Shown here: one piece after another, positions 42,597-51,280 of the stretch
Layout: the number at the start of each line of letters is the position of its first letter
Position numbering within the stretch: position 1 is the stretch's first letter
Assembly (NCBI RefSeq): GCF_003050935.1
Contig: NZ_QAOX01000002.1
Location: 372,001-436,000, forward strand
Length of the DNA: 64,000 bases
Direction: 5' to 3'
Source: Luteibacter sp. OK325
Lineage (GTDB): Bacteria > Pseudomonadota > Gammaproteobacteria > Xanthomonadales > Rhodanobacteraceae
The notes under the pieces: generated by a model
The model's input: the letters and a program-made list of their open reading frames with translations, nothing else
Told to the model about the DNA's origin: nothing
Databases searched by the model: none
Program-made: the position numbers and the translations under genes

Positions 42597-42678
42597 GGCG
42601 GGTCTTCATGTCGTTGATGAGGATGCCATGCTCGCGCAACTTGGATCACCCAAGAAGATCCAAGTATCGTGTTCCGTA

Positions 42679-44106
42679 CTAGGCCATGATATTCAGTATG
42701 CGCTTGCCCAGGCTCTCGGCTCTCGCCTGCGAATCGACATTCGTGAAGTTGAGGAGCAATGCCGAGGCGCCCTCGCGACGCACGGTCCAGTCGCTCAACG
42801 CTTCGGCGTAGAGGCCGGCTTCGAGCATACGCGCCACCAACCGGCGGTCGGAGCGCCGGGCCGACAACCGCAGGATGAGGTGCATGCCGCCGGGCTGGGA
42901 ATCCACGCTCACGTATTTACCCAGCACGCCCTCCAGTCCGGCAGCCGTTGCGTCACGCCGTTCTCCATACAGCTTTCGCGTCCGTTGAATGTGCCTTGCG
43001 AAATGACCTTCCTTGATAAAGGCCGAAACGATGGCCTGCGTCAGCGACGGACTGCCGCCGGCAAAAACCTGGCTGACTTCTTCGAAGCGTTCGACCTGGG
43101 CCTCCGGTACTACCAGATACGCAAGGCGAATACTCGGGAATAGCACCTTGCTGAAGGTTCCTGCGTAGAGCACGCGCCCTTCCCTGTCCAGGCTCTTCAG
43201 CGCCGGCAACGGTCGGCTGACATAGCGGTACTCGCCGTCGTAGTCGTCCTCGATGATCCATGCCTGGTTTCGCGTTGCCCAGTCCAGCAAGGCCCATCGC
43301 CGGGCAAGCGACAAGGAAACGCAGAGCGGGCTCTGGTGTGCAGGGGTGACAATCGCCGCGCGTGCGCGCGGTGCTTCGCGCAAACCCTCGGATACGACCA
43401 TGCCATCCCGGTCGACGGGAACTGGCACCGAAGCGATCCGCATATGACCGAGCAGTTCCCGTGATGGCGGGTAACCGGGGTCCTCTGTCCAGACCTTGTC
43501 TCCCGCTTTCAACAGCGCCTGCGCGATCAACGACAGCGTATGGCGGTAGCCGGAGGTGACGAATACCTGCGACGGCGTGCAGGCGATGCCACGCGATACC
43601 TGCAGATAGGCGGCTATCTGGGATCGCAACTCAGGCAGGCCATGCACCGCCGGGTGAACCATGTCGGAGGGCTGCATCTCCCGTGCGCAACGCGCGCCGA
43701 GTCGTGCCCATACCTTGCGAGGGAAAGCATCCAGGGCCGGTAAGCCCATCTGGAAGGGCCGTATCGAATCCGGGCGGAAGGTGTTCGCAACGACGCGGAT
43801 TGGGGGCGGCGCCTTGTCTGCCGCCTCGACGGATGGCCTGGGCTTGAGGTCAGGCGTCACGATGGAACCGGCCTGGCCGCGGGCCTGGATGTATCCCTCG
43901 GCTACTAGCAAGGAGTAGGCGGCATCGATCGTGCCCCTTGCCAGTCCGAGTTCGTCGGCCAGTGCACGCGCCGACGGGACGCGATCGCCAGGTTTCAATA
44001 CGCCGCCGACAATGGCGTCGCAGAAACGATCGTAGATCTGCCTGTAATAAGGCGACACCGCGTCGGTATCCAACGGTCCGATATAACTGGGTCTTGAGGT
44101 GGCCAT
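42679..44106 (-). CDS. MocR/PdxR-type GntR regulator fused to a PLP aminotransferase fold
   Basis: 475 residues from the ATG at 44106; the ATG at 44130 adds eight residues and neither has a well-placed ribosome site. The GntR winged helix (about 12-80; YYRQIYDRFCDAIVGGVLKP, VPSARALADELGLARGTIDA) is linked to an aminotransferase class I domain (about 110-470) with the PLP-binding Lys in YAGTFSKVLFPSIR. MocR regulators use PLP as co-ligand and usually act on a divergent gene. Here the divergent gene encodes an azoreductase-like flavoprotein 32-56 bp away; the AhpD-SugE operon downstream may be a second target. Confidence 0.92.
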   Translation of the reverse strand: MATSRPSYIGPLDTDAVSPYYRQIYDRFCDAIVGGVLKPGDRVPSARALADELGLARGTIDAAYSLLVAEGYIQARGQAGSIVTPDLKPRPSVEAADKAPPPIRVVANTFRPDSIRPFQMGLPALDAFPRKVWARLGARCAREMQPSDMVHPAVHGLPELRSQIAAYLQVSRGIACTPSQVFVTSGYRHTLSLIAQALLKAGDKVWTEDPGYPPSRELLGHMRIASVPVPVDRDGMVVSEGLREAPRARAAIVTPAHQSPLCVSLSLARRWALLDWATRNQAWIIEDDYDGEYRYVSRPLPALKSLDREGRVLYAGTFSKVLFPSIRLAYLVVPEAQVERFEEVSQVFAGGSPSLTQAIVSAFIKEGHFARHIQRTRKLYGERRDATAAGLEGVLGKYVSVDSQPGGMHLILRLSARRSDRRLVARMLEAGLYAEALSDWTVRREGASALLLNFTNVDSQARAESLGKRILNIMA

Positions 44107-44162
44107 GGCCCAGTTATTTACTCCATTCATGGCTCTTTGGTCTAGGCCACGTGACGCGTAGC

Positions 44163-44801
44163 ATGACTTTCATGATGAAAATCCTCCATGTAAGTTGCAG
44201 TCCCCGCGGCGAAGTGGCCGAGAGCTACCAGCTATCCTGCAAGATCATCGGGTTGCTGCGTCAGCGCGAGCCAGCGGCCGTGGTGACGAATCGAGTGATC
44301 GGCGATGGTTCCATTCCCCATGTGGACATGGACTACGCGATCTCCCAGGCGTCGTTGCACGACGTGTCGCAAGAGGGATCCATGGCGCTCTCCGAGATAC
44401 TGGTCAAAGAGCTCGAGAGCGCGGACGTCGTCGTCATCGGCACGCCCATGCACAATCTGACCGTGCCTTCCGCGCTGAAGGCGTGGCTCGACCACGTCGT
44501 TCGTGCCCGGCGGACTTTCGATATGACGGCCGCGGGAAAGGTTGGCACGCTGCGCGACCGCCCCGTCTATATCGCGGTGGCTTCCGGTGGCCGCTTTTCC
44601 GGTGAGCGTGCACGCCAACCCGACTTCCTGACGCCCTATATCACGACTATCCTGGCGATGATCGGCCTACACGACCTGACCTTCTTCTCGGTCCAGGGCA
44701 CCGGAGCGCCGGAGGCAGTCGTCGCCGAGACCAGGAGCGCCACGGAAGCGGAGCTACAAGATCACTTCTCCATCCTGGGTATCGAGACGCAGGCGAGCTG
44801 A
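44163..44801 (+). CDS. Flavodoxin-like NAD(P)H quinone oxidoreductase/azoreductase
   Basis: 212 residues from the ATG at 44163; ATGs at 44172 and 44175 are equally possible because no strong ribosome site is present. The longer frame back to 43938 is antisense to the MocR gene and not real. The FMN-binding pattern of AzoR proteins is visible: LHVSCSPRGEVAESYQLS for the phosphate loop, IGTPMHNLTVPSALKAWLDH for the isoalloxazine loop, and IAVASGGRFS. The enzyme should perform two-electron reduction of quinones or azo compounds in the cytoplasm. It is divergent from a MocR regulator, its likely controller. Confidence 0.85.
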   Translation: MTFMMKILHVSCSPRGEVAESYQLSCKIIGLLRQREPAAVVTNRVIGDGSIPHVDMDYAISQASLHDVSQEGSMALSEILVKELESADVVVIGTPMHNLTVPSALKAWLDHVVRARRTFDMTAAGKVGTLRDRPVYIAVASGGRFSGERARQPDFLTPYITTILAMIGLHDLTFFSVQGTGAPEAVVAETRSATEAELQDHFSILGIETQAS

Positions 44802-44831
44802 TTCCGGCCATCGGGCGTGTCCCCGCCAGCG

Positions 44832-45740
44832 CTATTTCACGTTGCCGACCTTCCGATCGAGGAAATCCCGAATCAGCGGCACCATCTCGTCAGCACGATC
44901 TTCCAGGGCGAAATGCCCCGTCGGGATCAGATGGAACTCGAGGTCCTGAAGGTCGCGCTTGTACGGGTGCGCGCCATCGGCGGGAAAGATGAAATCGCGC
45001 TCTCCCCAAACGATTAAAGCCGGCGGCTGATGTTTACGAAACAGCTCCTGCACGGCGGGATACAGCGGCAGGTTGGTCCGGTAGTCGTACATGACATCCA
45101 TCTGTACGTCTGCATTCATCGGGCGATCCAGCAGCGCCTGGTCGTGCACCCAGTTGTCGGGGGAAATCCGCGTCTTGTCGTCGACACCATCGGTGTACTG
45201 GAAAATGGTCGTTTCGAGCGAAACAAGGCCGAGCAGCGCATCCCTGCTCGCCTTGCTGCCGTCATTCCAGTAGACCTTGATGGGATCCCAGAACGTCTTC
45301 AGGCCCTCGTCGTATGCGTTTCCGTTCTGGATGATGAGCGCTGTTATCCGTTCCGGCGCCTTCAGGAAAAGCCGCCAACCGACAGGTGCGCCATAGTCCA
45401 TCACGTACATCGCAAACGATGTCACGTTCAGCTGTCCCAACAGCTTCTCCACGACGTCGCCAAAGCCATCGAAGGTATAAGCGTATTTCGAAGGATCGGG
45501 CATGTCGCTCTGGCCATAACCCGGATAGTCGGGCGCGATGACGTGATAGCGATCGGCGAGCAGCGGAATGAGGTTGCGGAACATGTGCGACGAGGTCGGG
45601 AATCCGTGGAGAAGCAATACCACCGGGCCATCTGCAGGGCCAGCCTCACGGTAGAAAATCTTCAATCCGTCGATCGTGGCGAAACGGTGGTGGACCACGA
45701 CCGGCGCGGCGCTCGCTGCGGGGTTGGCTTGCGCATTCAT
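44832..45740 (-). CDS. Alpha/beta hydrolase, epoxide hydrolase/haloalkane dehalogenase-like
   Basis: 302 residues from the ATG at 45740 (GGAG about 10 nt upstream). The oxyanion motif LLLHGFPTSSHMF, the nucleophile elbow MDYGAPVGW with Asp rather than Ser, the acid Asp in WGERDFIFP and the His in TGHFALED are all seen. The Asp nucleophile points to epoxide hydrolases or haloalkane dehalogenases rather than esterases. No signal peptide is clear, although the first 15 residues are Ala/Pro-rich. It is divergent from the MOSC-reductase fusion across 130 bp and converges with the azoreductase. Confidence 0.85.
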   Translation of the reverse strand: MNAQANPAASAAPVVVHHRFATIDGLKIFYREAGPADGPVVLLLHGFPTSSHMFRNLIPLLADRYHVIAPDYPGYGQSDMPDPSKYAYTFDGFGDVVEKLLGQLNVTSFAMYVMDYGAPVGWRLFLKAPERITALIIQNGNAYDEGLKTFWDPIKVYWNDGSKASRDALLGLVSLETTIFQYTDGVDDKTRISPDNWVHDQALLDRPMNADVQMDVMYDYRTNLPLYPAVQELFRKHQPPALIVWGERDFIFPADGAHPYKRDLQDLEFHLIPTGHFALEDRADEMVPLIRDFLDRKVGNVK

Positions 45741-45870
45741 GGACACGGATCTCCGGGCTGTATAGCGTTTCACCCTACGGTCTTCCGGCGCGGACGGATT
45801 GTCCGCCCGCGTGTTTTTTGCCGAATCGCACGATAAGATTCTCGCGAATCCGCCCGACGAGGTACCGATC

Positions 45871-47592
45871 GTGGCCATGCTGATCTCCGTGAATGTCGGG
45901 CTCCCGAAGGATGTTCCCTGGCAGGGTCAGGTGATCCACACCGGCGTATGGAAGGCACCCATCGGAGGCCCTGTCATGGTGCGGCGGCTCAACATCGACG
46001 GCGATGGCCAGGGCGACCTCGCCGGTCACGGCGGAGAGCACCGCGCCGTGATGGTCTACCAGGTCGATTCGTACCGGTACTGGGAGGCGTTCCTGGGCAG
46101 GCCGCCGATGGAATGGGGCTCGTTCGGTGAGAATCTCACCGTCGACGGTTTGCCTGATACCGAGGTCTGCATTGGCGACCGTTTCCGCATCGGCGAAGCT
46201 CTTCTGGAAGTGACACAGCCGCGCGTCACCTGCTACCGCGTGGGGCTTCGAATGCAGGAGCCGCGCATGCCATCCCTGCTGGTGTCGCATAAGCGGCCGG
46301 GATTCTATTGCCGCGTGATCGAAGAAGGGCGTATCGAAGCCGGCGAAGCCATCACCAGGGAGCGCTCCGGCAGCGATGTCAGCGTCACCGAGATTGACGC
46401 TCTGCTCTATCTGAACGCCCATCCGCGAGACGCGCTGGAGCGCGCGGTCAAGGTGCCTGCCCTGAGCACGGCTTGGCGAGAATCGCTGGCGTCGATGCTT
46501 GCTCCGGCAGCCTCCAGCGAGGGCCCTGCCTGGAGCGGCTTTCGCGACGTGCTGGTCCGCTCGGCACGCATGGAGAACGCGACGGTCCGCTCCTTTGTCC
46601 TCGAGGCAACTGAGGGACAGCCCCTTCCTCCCGCTCGCGCTGGCCAGTTCATCGTGGTCAGGCTGACACCGCCACCTCCGCAGGCGCCGCTCGTGCGGAG
46701 TTACTCGCTGTCCGATGCCAGCACGCCCGGTCACTACCGTTTCTCAGTAAGGCGAGCCGGTGGCGAGGGAAGCGCGTACCTGCATACCCAGGTCAAGGAG
46801 GGCGATCGCCTGAGCATCAGTGCGCCGCGGGGCAGCTTCTGCCTTGAAACCGATGACCATCCCCTGGTTTTCTGGAGCGCCGGTATCGGGATCACCCCGG
46901 TTCTGGCGATGTTGCACGAACTGGCCGCCAGACCAGCATCTCCTTTGCGGAAGGTGTATTGGGTTCACGGAGCCAGAAGCGGCGATGAGAACGCGTTTGC
47001 CGCTGAAGTGGACGGCCTGCTCAAGCAGCTTGGTTCAGCGGTCCGGCTCATCGCCTTCAGCCAGCCACACGCCGCGGACAACATGGGTCGCGACTATGAC
47101 GTGCAGGGCCGGATCACCATGGCGTTGCTGCAAGGCCTTGGCGTCCCGATCAATGCCCATGTCTACCTCTGCGGCCCCACGGTCTTCATGGAGGAAGCAC
47201 GCACCAGCCTGCGCGCCGCCGGATTTGCGGACGCCAGCATCTCATCCGAACTGTTCGGTGGCGTGGAAGCCCTTCGCCCCGGGCTCGTGGACCCTCTGTC
47301 CCGGCCACCCCATCCGCCAGGCAACGCCGCGACCGAGGGCACACTCGTCACCTTCGTCCGCAGCGGCCTGACGGTGCATTGGGATGCCCGATACGCCAGC
47401 CTGCTGGAGCTCGCCGAGGCCTGCAATGTGCCGGTTCGATGGGCCTGCCGTTCGGGTGTCTGTCACAACTGTGAGACATCCATGGTCGATGGCGGCGTCT
47501 CCTACGTCACCGAACCGCTCCAGGCTCCCGCGGAGGGGCGTATCCTGATTTGCTGCTCATTACCGTCGAGCGACGTGGAACTGGAACTCTGA
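45871..47592 (+). CDS. MOSC domain - ferredoxin reductase - 2Fe-2S ferredoxin fusion
   Basis: 573 residues from a GTG at 45871 (GAGG about 8 nt upstream); the TTG at 45799 would add 24 less conserved residues. The MOSC domain (about 5-200; GGPVMVRRLNIDGDGQGDL, GEHRAVMVYQ, FGENLTVDG, RVTCYRVG) is joined by a linker to an FNR-type reductase (about 220-460; FAD motif RSYSLSD, NAD motif GIGITP, end CGPTVFMEE) and a plant-type ferredoxin (about 480-573; CRSGVCHNC and the fourth Cys in ICCS). MOSC domains bind sulfur or molybdenum cofactors, so the fusion may reduce N-hydroxylated or sulfur compounds. The substrate is unknown. It is followed after 35 bp by a PNPOx-fold gene. Confidence 0.9.
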   Translation: MAMLISVNVGLPKDVPWQGQVIHTGVWKAPIGGPVMVRRLNIDGDGQGDLAGHGGEHRAVMVYQVDSYRYWEAFLGRPPMEWGSFGENLTVDGLPDTEVCIGDRFRIGEALLEVTQPRVTCYRVGLRMQEPRMPSLLVSHKRPGFYCRVIEEGRIEAGEAITRERSGSDVSVTEIDALLYLNAHPRDALERAVKVPALSTAWRESLASMLAPAASSEGPAWSGFRDVLVRSARMENATVRSFVLEATEGQPLPPARAGQFIVVRLTPPPPQAPLVRSYSLSDASTPGHYRFSVRRAGGEGSAYLHTQVKEGDRLSISAPRGSFCLETDDHPLVFWSAGIGITPVLAMLHELAARPASPLRKVYWVHGARSGDENAFAAEVDGLLKQLGSAVRLIAFSQPHAADNMGRDYDVQGRITMALLQGLGVPINAHVYLCGPTVFMEEARTSLRAAGFADASISSELFGGVEALRPGLVDPLSRPPHPPGNAATEGTLVTFVRSGLTVHWDARYASLLELAEACNVPVRWACRSGVCHNCETSMVDGGVSYVTEPLQAPAEGRILICCSLPSSDVELEL

Positions 47593-47627
47593 GACTATGA
47601 AACGCGTCGACCACCCTGGAGTGCGTC

Positions 47628-48596
47628 GTGCCTGATCCGGATCGCTCGAAGCTTGCTGCGACCTGGCACGCCGGTGAACGCGAGATGCAGCATCGCGCAG
47701 GCGTGGACGACACGCTGGCCGGCCTGGATGTCCGAATCTTTCGAAACAACCTCGGCGCGATGCAACAGGCGTTCTATGCCCGCCTGTCATATGCGGTGAT
47801 CGGAAGCGTCGACACGAACGGTGCGCCCTGGGCCACCATGATCGAAGGGGATCCCGGGTTTCTGGCAGCGCACGGCGCGTTCGCGCTCGATGTCACGGTG
47901 GAACGAGACGCTTCGGACCCCGTAGACCAAGGACTCGAACAGGGCGATGCCATCGGCATGATCGGTATCGATCTGGCAACACGCCGGCGTCTTCGCTTGA
48001 ACGGCCATATCGGGCGCCGGTCTTCGGGCGTATTCCGGCTGGCGATCGAGCAGAGTTATGGCAATTGCCCAAAGTACATCCAGGCAAGGGCGGCGGCGTT
48101 CGTATCGACGGCGGACGATCTTTCAGCCGTCATTGCCGAGGAATTGCCTGCGCTCGACGAGCACGCACGCGCCATGATTGCCTCGAGCGACACGTTCTTC
48201 GTCGCCTCCTACGTCGACCGCGAGGGCGACGAGCGCCAGGTCGACGTCTCCCACCGGGGCGGCCTTCCCGGCTTCATGCGCGTCGAACCCGATGGGGTCC
48301 TGACCGTGCCTGAGTTCCCGGGCAACACGTTCTACAACACGCTCGGTAACTTCCTGCTAAATCCCCGCGCGGGGCTTTGGTGCGCGGACTTCCGCACCGG
48401 AGACGTGCTTCAGATGACCGGCGATGTCCGGTTCGGATCGCATGGCGACGCGACGTTCGTCCTGGCCGAGCAGTACTGGCAATTCGTTCCGCGTCGCATC
48501 GTCCGTCGCCGTAAGGCGCTACGGCAACGGTGGATGCTGTTCGAGGACGGATGGTCGCCGGACTCGCTGGACATGGGGACCTGGGAAGCTATCTGA
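47628..48596 (+). CDS. PNPOx-like FMN-binding split-barrel protein
   Basis: 322 residues from a GTG at 47628 with GGAG 7 nt upstream. Residues about 38-150 and 185-310 contain two pyridoxamine-phosphate-oxidase-like split-barrel parts (FYARLSYAVIGSVDTNGAPW, ATMIEGDPGF; then SSDTFFVASYVDREGDERQV, PGFMRVEPDGVLTVPEFPGN). This is a long variant of the family whose members bind FMN or heme and are often found beside ferredoxin reductases. Its position directly after the MOSC-reductase fusion suggests an electron-transfer partnership. The last 8 bp overlap the convergent MBL gene. Enzymatic activity is unknown. Confidence 0.78.
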   Translation: MPDPDRSKLAATWHAGEREMQHRAGVDDTLAGLDVRIFRNNLGAMQQAFYARLSYAVIGSVDTNGAPWATMIEGDPGFLAAHGAFALDVTVERDASDPVDQGLEQGDAIGMIGIDLATRRRLRLNGHIGRRSSGVFRLAIEQSYGNCPKYIQARAAAFVSTADDLSAVIAEELPALDEHARAMIASSDTFFVASYVDREGDERQVDVSHRGGLPGFMRVEPDGVLTVPEFPGNTFYNTLGNFLLNPRAGLWCADFRTGDVLQMTGDVRFGSHGDATFVLAEQYWQFVPRRIVRRRKALRQRWMLFEDGWSPDSLDMGTWEAI

Positions 48597-49548
48597 GCCC
48601 GTCGTAGACGATACGCGTGAAGAAGTCCGGATCGATCACGAAGTGCCCGTAGACCGCGTCGTATTGAGCGGTGGGCTTGGCCGCGACCACCTCGTCACGT
48701 GACTTCCCCTGCTTCTTCAGCGCGGACACCTTGTCACGGACACCGGCAAGCATGTCGCGAAAATCACGAAACTGTTTCTTGTTGCCCACGGGGCCGTGAC
48801 CGGGCACCAGGATCACATCGTCATTCAGCGTGGCAAGGATCGCGTCATCGGACTTGATCATGCCGTCGATCCCGCCGCCGTTCTCATTGTCGATAAACGG
48901 GTAGACGCCGTTCCAGAAAAGATCACCCAGCGAGGCGACATTGGCCTCCTTGAAGACGACGTACAGGTCGGTATCGGTGTGCGACGGGTCGAGCAACCTG
49001 ACCTCGACCGTCTGGCCGTCGAAGTGGTAGGTCTTGTTGGCTGTCAGCACCTCGGTCGGAACGGCCCGTGCGGGGAGCGCCGGAAACGTAAAGTCCCAAT
49101 CGTCGACTCGGGTCGCTGTCGAAACGCGCTTCACGGTGCCGGCCGTGGCGATGATGATCGCACCGTCGTCACGTACCCAGGGATTTCCATCGGTGTGATC
49201 CCAGTGGTAATGGGTGTTAATGAGGTATTTGATCGGGGCACTACTGATCGCCGCCAGCGCCGCCTCGATCCGCGGCCGGGACACAGCGATACCAGCGTCG
49301 ACCATGAGCTTGCCCTGCTTGCCGGTCAGCACGGTAATGTTCCCGCCGGATCCGGACAGCATGCTGAGCGAACCACGCAATGGCGTGGTGTCGATCTGCG
49401 CCGTGACCGCGGCCTTATTGATCATGATGACCGGACTGACCGGCTTGGCAGGACCATCCGCCCAGGCCACGCCGCTGGTGGCGCCGACCACGACGGCCAA
49501 CATCGCGGCGGAATCGATGAGGATGCTCTGAAGCGGACTGCGTTTCAT
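48589..49548 (-). CDS. Exported metallo-beta-lactamase-fold hydrolase
   Basis: 319 residues from the ATG at 49548 with GGAGA 6 nt upstream. The N-terminus (about 1-30; LIDSAAMLAVVVGATSGVAW) is a signal peptide. The zinc ligands are complete: HYHWDH (HxHxDH, residues about 112-117), the His of DPSHTDTD, the Asp of SLGDLFWNG and the His of VPGHGP. It is not one of the recognised class B beta-lactamases by sequence style; it resembles generic periplasmic MBL hydrolases. Two gene starts upstream encode an exported cupin and an acyltransferase on the same strand, so they may share transcription despite a 117-bp gap. Confidence 0.85.
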   Translation of the reverse strand: MKRSPLQSILIDSAAMLAVVVGATSGVAWADGPAKPVSPVIMINKAAVTAQIDTTPLRGSLSMLSGSGGNITVLTGKQGKLMVDAGIAVSRPRIEAALAAISSAPIKYLINTHYHWDHTDGNPWVRDDGAIIIATAGTVKRVSTATRVDDWDFTFPALPARAVPTEVLTANKTYHFDGQTVEVRLLDPSHTDTDLYVVFKEANVASLGDLFWNGVYPFIDNENGGGIDGMIKSDDAILATLNDDVILVPGHGPVGNKKQFRDFRDMLAGVRDKVSALKKQGKSRDEVVAAKPTAQYDAVYGHFVIDPDFFTRIVYDGLR

Positions 49549-49665
49549 GCGCTGTCTCCGTCATGGCGACGAAGCTGTCGCCGAAGGCTTCCTATTCAGC
49601 GCCCTGCCCCGGCCGAATTCTTGTGCAATCCGGCCGGCGTGGTCTTCCTGGCCTGTGTCGCCGCC

Positions 49666-50055
49666 CTACTTCACCCATTCGAGCAGCGGCTGGCCCTTGG
49701 GCACGATATAGGTACCGATTTCCGCCGCATTCGTCTTGCCCACGTTCTTCGCGCTGTGAACGACGCCTTTGGGAACGAAAATCACATCGCCCGCTTTAAG
49801 CGTTGCGGGGGGCTTGCCTTCCAGGTCGTATTCGATCGTGCCTTCAACGACGTAGATGATCTCTTCACCCGGGTGGCGATGATTCGCCGCGATGTGCCCG
49901 GGATCGAGGTCGACGCGCATCTGGATTTCTTCCCAGCCGGGAATGCTCAGGTCGTTCTGCGAGAGCTGCGTGCGCTTGTCGGCCTGGGCGCTTGTACCGA
50001 TCAGCACGCCGGCCATCGCCACCAGGCCGCACACCGTTGATCTGAATCGACGCAT
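49666..50055 (-). CDS. Exported single-domain cupin
   Basis: 129 residues from an ATG with AGGAGA about 6 nt upstream. A signal peptide (MRRFRSTVCGLVAMAGVLIG, cut near SAQA) is followed by one cupin barrel: motif 1 NHRHPGEEIIYVVEG with two His and a Glu, and motif 2 GDVIFVPKGVVHSAKN with the last His. The metal site is complete, so it could be a dioxygenase, isomerase or binding protein in the periplasm. It starts 14 bp after the acyltransferase stop, in the same operon. Confidence 0.85.
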   Translation of the reverse strand: MRRFRSTVCGLVAMAGVLIGTSAQADKRTQLSQNDLSIPGWEEIQMRVDLDPGHIAANHRHPGEEIIYVVEGTIEYDLEGKPPATLKAGDVIFVPKGVVHSAKNVGKTNAAEIGTYIVPKGQPLLEWVK

Positions 50056-50069
50056 GACAATCTCCTAGA

Positions 50070-51248
50070 TCATGTAAATGGGGTCTGCCCTTGCTCGAAG
50101 CCTACCTGCGATGGCTCGGCTGTTCTTGAAGCGTCCACCTTCCGGCGGACGAACCGCGCACGGAGGCGACGATTGAGCGGGTCGCCGAAGAACCGTGCCA
50201 CGCCCCAGGCGAACGCCGCGGAGAGAACGAGGAACAGCGCAAGCATGGGTAGCTTGCGCTCCGGTGTCATCGCCGCCCTGGGTACCAGCTCGACCATGAC
50301 CCCAAGGACGACGATATGGAAAAGGTAGAGCTCGTAGCTGTGCGAGCCGAGCCAGGCCAGTGGGCGACCGGCGCGACGTGCCAGCTTGCCTGGCGGCAGG
50401 CGTGATACGGCCACGAGGAAGATCGCCGCGGCAAGGCCGAGCTGGGTCGCGCCGAATGCCTCGTTGCCACCGATCCCCCGCATGTATACCCATCCCATCG
50501 CGACGAAACCGAGCACCGCGAGCACGCGGCGCACAGGCGGGGTCCACGTAACAAGGTTGGCAGCGACAGCAGCGGCACAACCGAAGACCAGCATGTCCAC
50601 GCAGGCAAGATTGCCGTACATGAAGAACAACTCATCGTCGCTGTGTATCCAGCGGTATGCAGGCCCAACGACGATAGCCGCGCACGCCAGCAGCACGAGC
50701 TGCCATCGGCGGCGCGCCACTACCAGCACCAACGGATAAAGCAGGTAGAACACTTCCTCCACCGACAGCGACCAGTAGATGTTCATGGCGTAGTTGAAGT
50801 AACCCACCCGCTCCATGAGGATGTTGTGCCAGAACGTGAGCACCGAGAGATTGGCGATAACGAAGAACCCGTTACCGAAGTCCTCGTGTTTGTTCACGTT
50901 GGAGAAATTGGAAAGGCCGGCCAGGCCAAGCACGGTGATGATTACCAGGGCGAGCGCCACCGAGGGATAAAGGCGGAACAGGCGAAGCTTGTAGAAGTGC
51001 ACGATGTCGGTGCCGGCCAACGATCCGTAACGACGGACGATGTTCGTGGTGATCAGGAAGCCCGAGATCACGAAGAACACCGAAACGCCGTAGTTTCCAT
51101 TGAGGAAGATGGCGCGAAGGGCCGGCACGGAAATCCACTGGTTCAGCGGAGCTGAGTGCAAGCGGTACGACAGGGAGTAATGCAACAGCATCACCATCAC
51201 GATGGACACGCCGCGCAGCATGTCGATGTAAAGGTTTCTGCTGTTCAT
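50070..51248 (-). CDS. Acyltransferase family 3 (OafA/YrhL-like) membrane protein
   Basis: 392 residues from the ATG at 51248 (GGGAGG about 9 nt upstream). About ten membrane helices are seen. Family hallmarks include the N-terminal Arg-His pair (NLYIDMLRGVSIVMVMLLHY), FFVISGFLIT, RLFRLYPS and WSLSVEEVFYLLYP. Such enzymes O-acetylate or O-acylate cell-surface glycans. It is preceded by the exported methyltransferase (32 bp) and followed by the exported cupin (14 bp), making a compact three-gene unit whose products all act at or beyond the inner membrane. Confidence 0.92.
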   Translation of the reverse strand: MNSRNLYIDMLRGVSIVMVMLLHYSLSYRLHSAPLNQWISVPALRAIFLNGNYGVSVFFVISGFLITTNIVRRYGSLAGTDIVHFYKLRLFRLYPSVALALVIITVLGLAGLSNFSNVNKHEDFGNGFFVIANLSVLTFWHNILMERVGYFNYAMNIYWSLSVEEVFYLLYPLVLVVARRRWQLVLLACAAIVVGPAYRWIHSDDELFFMYGNLACVDMLVFGCAAAVAANLVTWTPPVRRVLAVLGFVAMGWVYMRGIGGNEAFGATQLGLAAAIFLVAVSRLPPGKLARRAGRPLAWLGSHSYELYLFHIVVLGVMVELVPRAAMTPERKLPMLALFLVLSAAFAWGVARFFGDPLNRRLRARFVRRKVDASRTAEPSQVGFEQGQTPFT

Positions 51249-51280
51249 CGTGTTGCCCTCCCTGTCAACGAATCGCAACT

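Noticed and set aside
42597-42678. Possible guanidine riboswitch before the AhpD-sugE unit
   Set aside because: The 82-bp leader does not show the conserved guanidine-riboswitch sequence blocks that I know.
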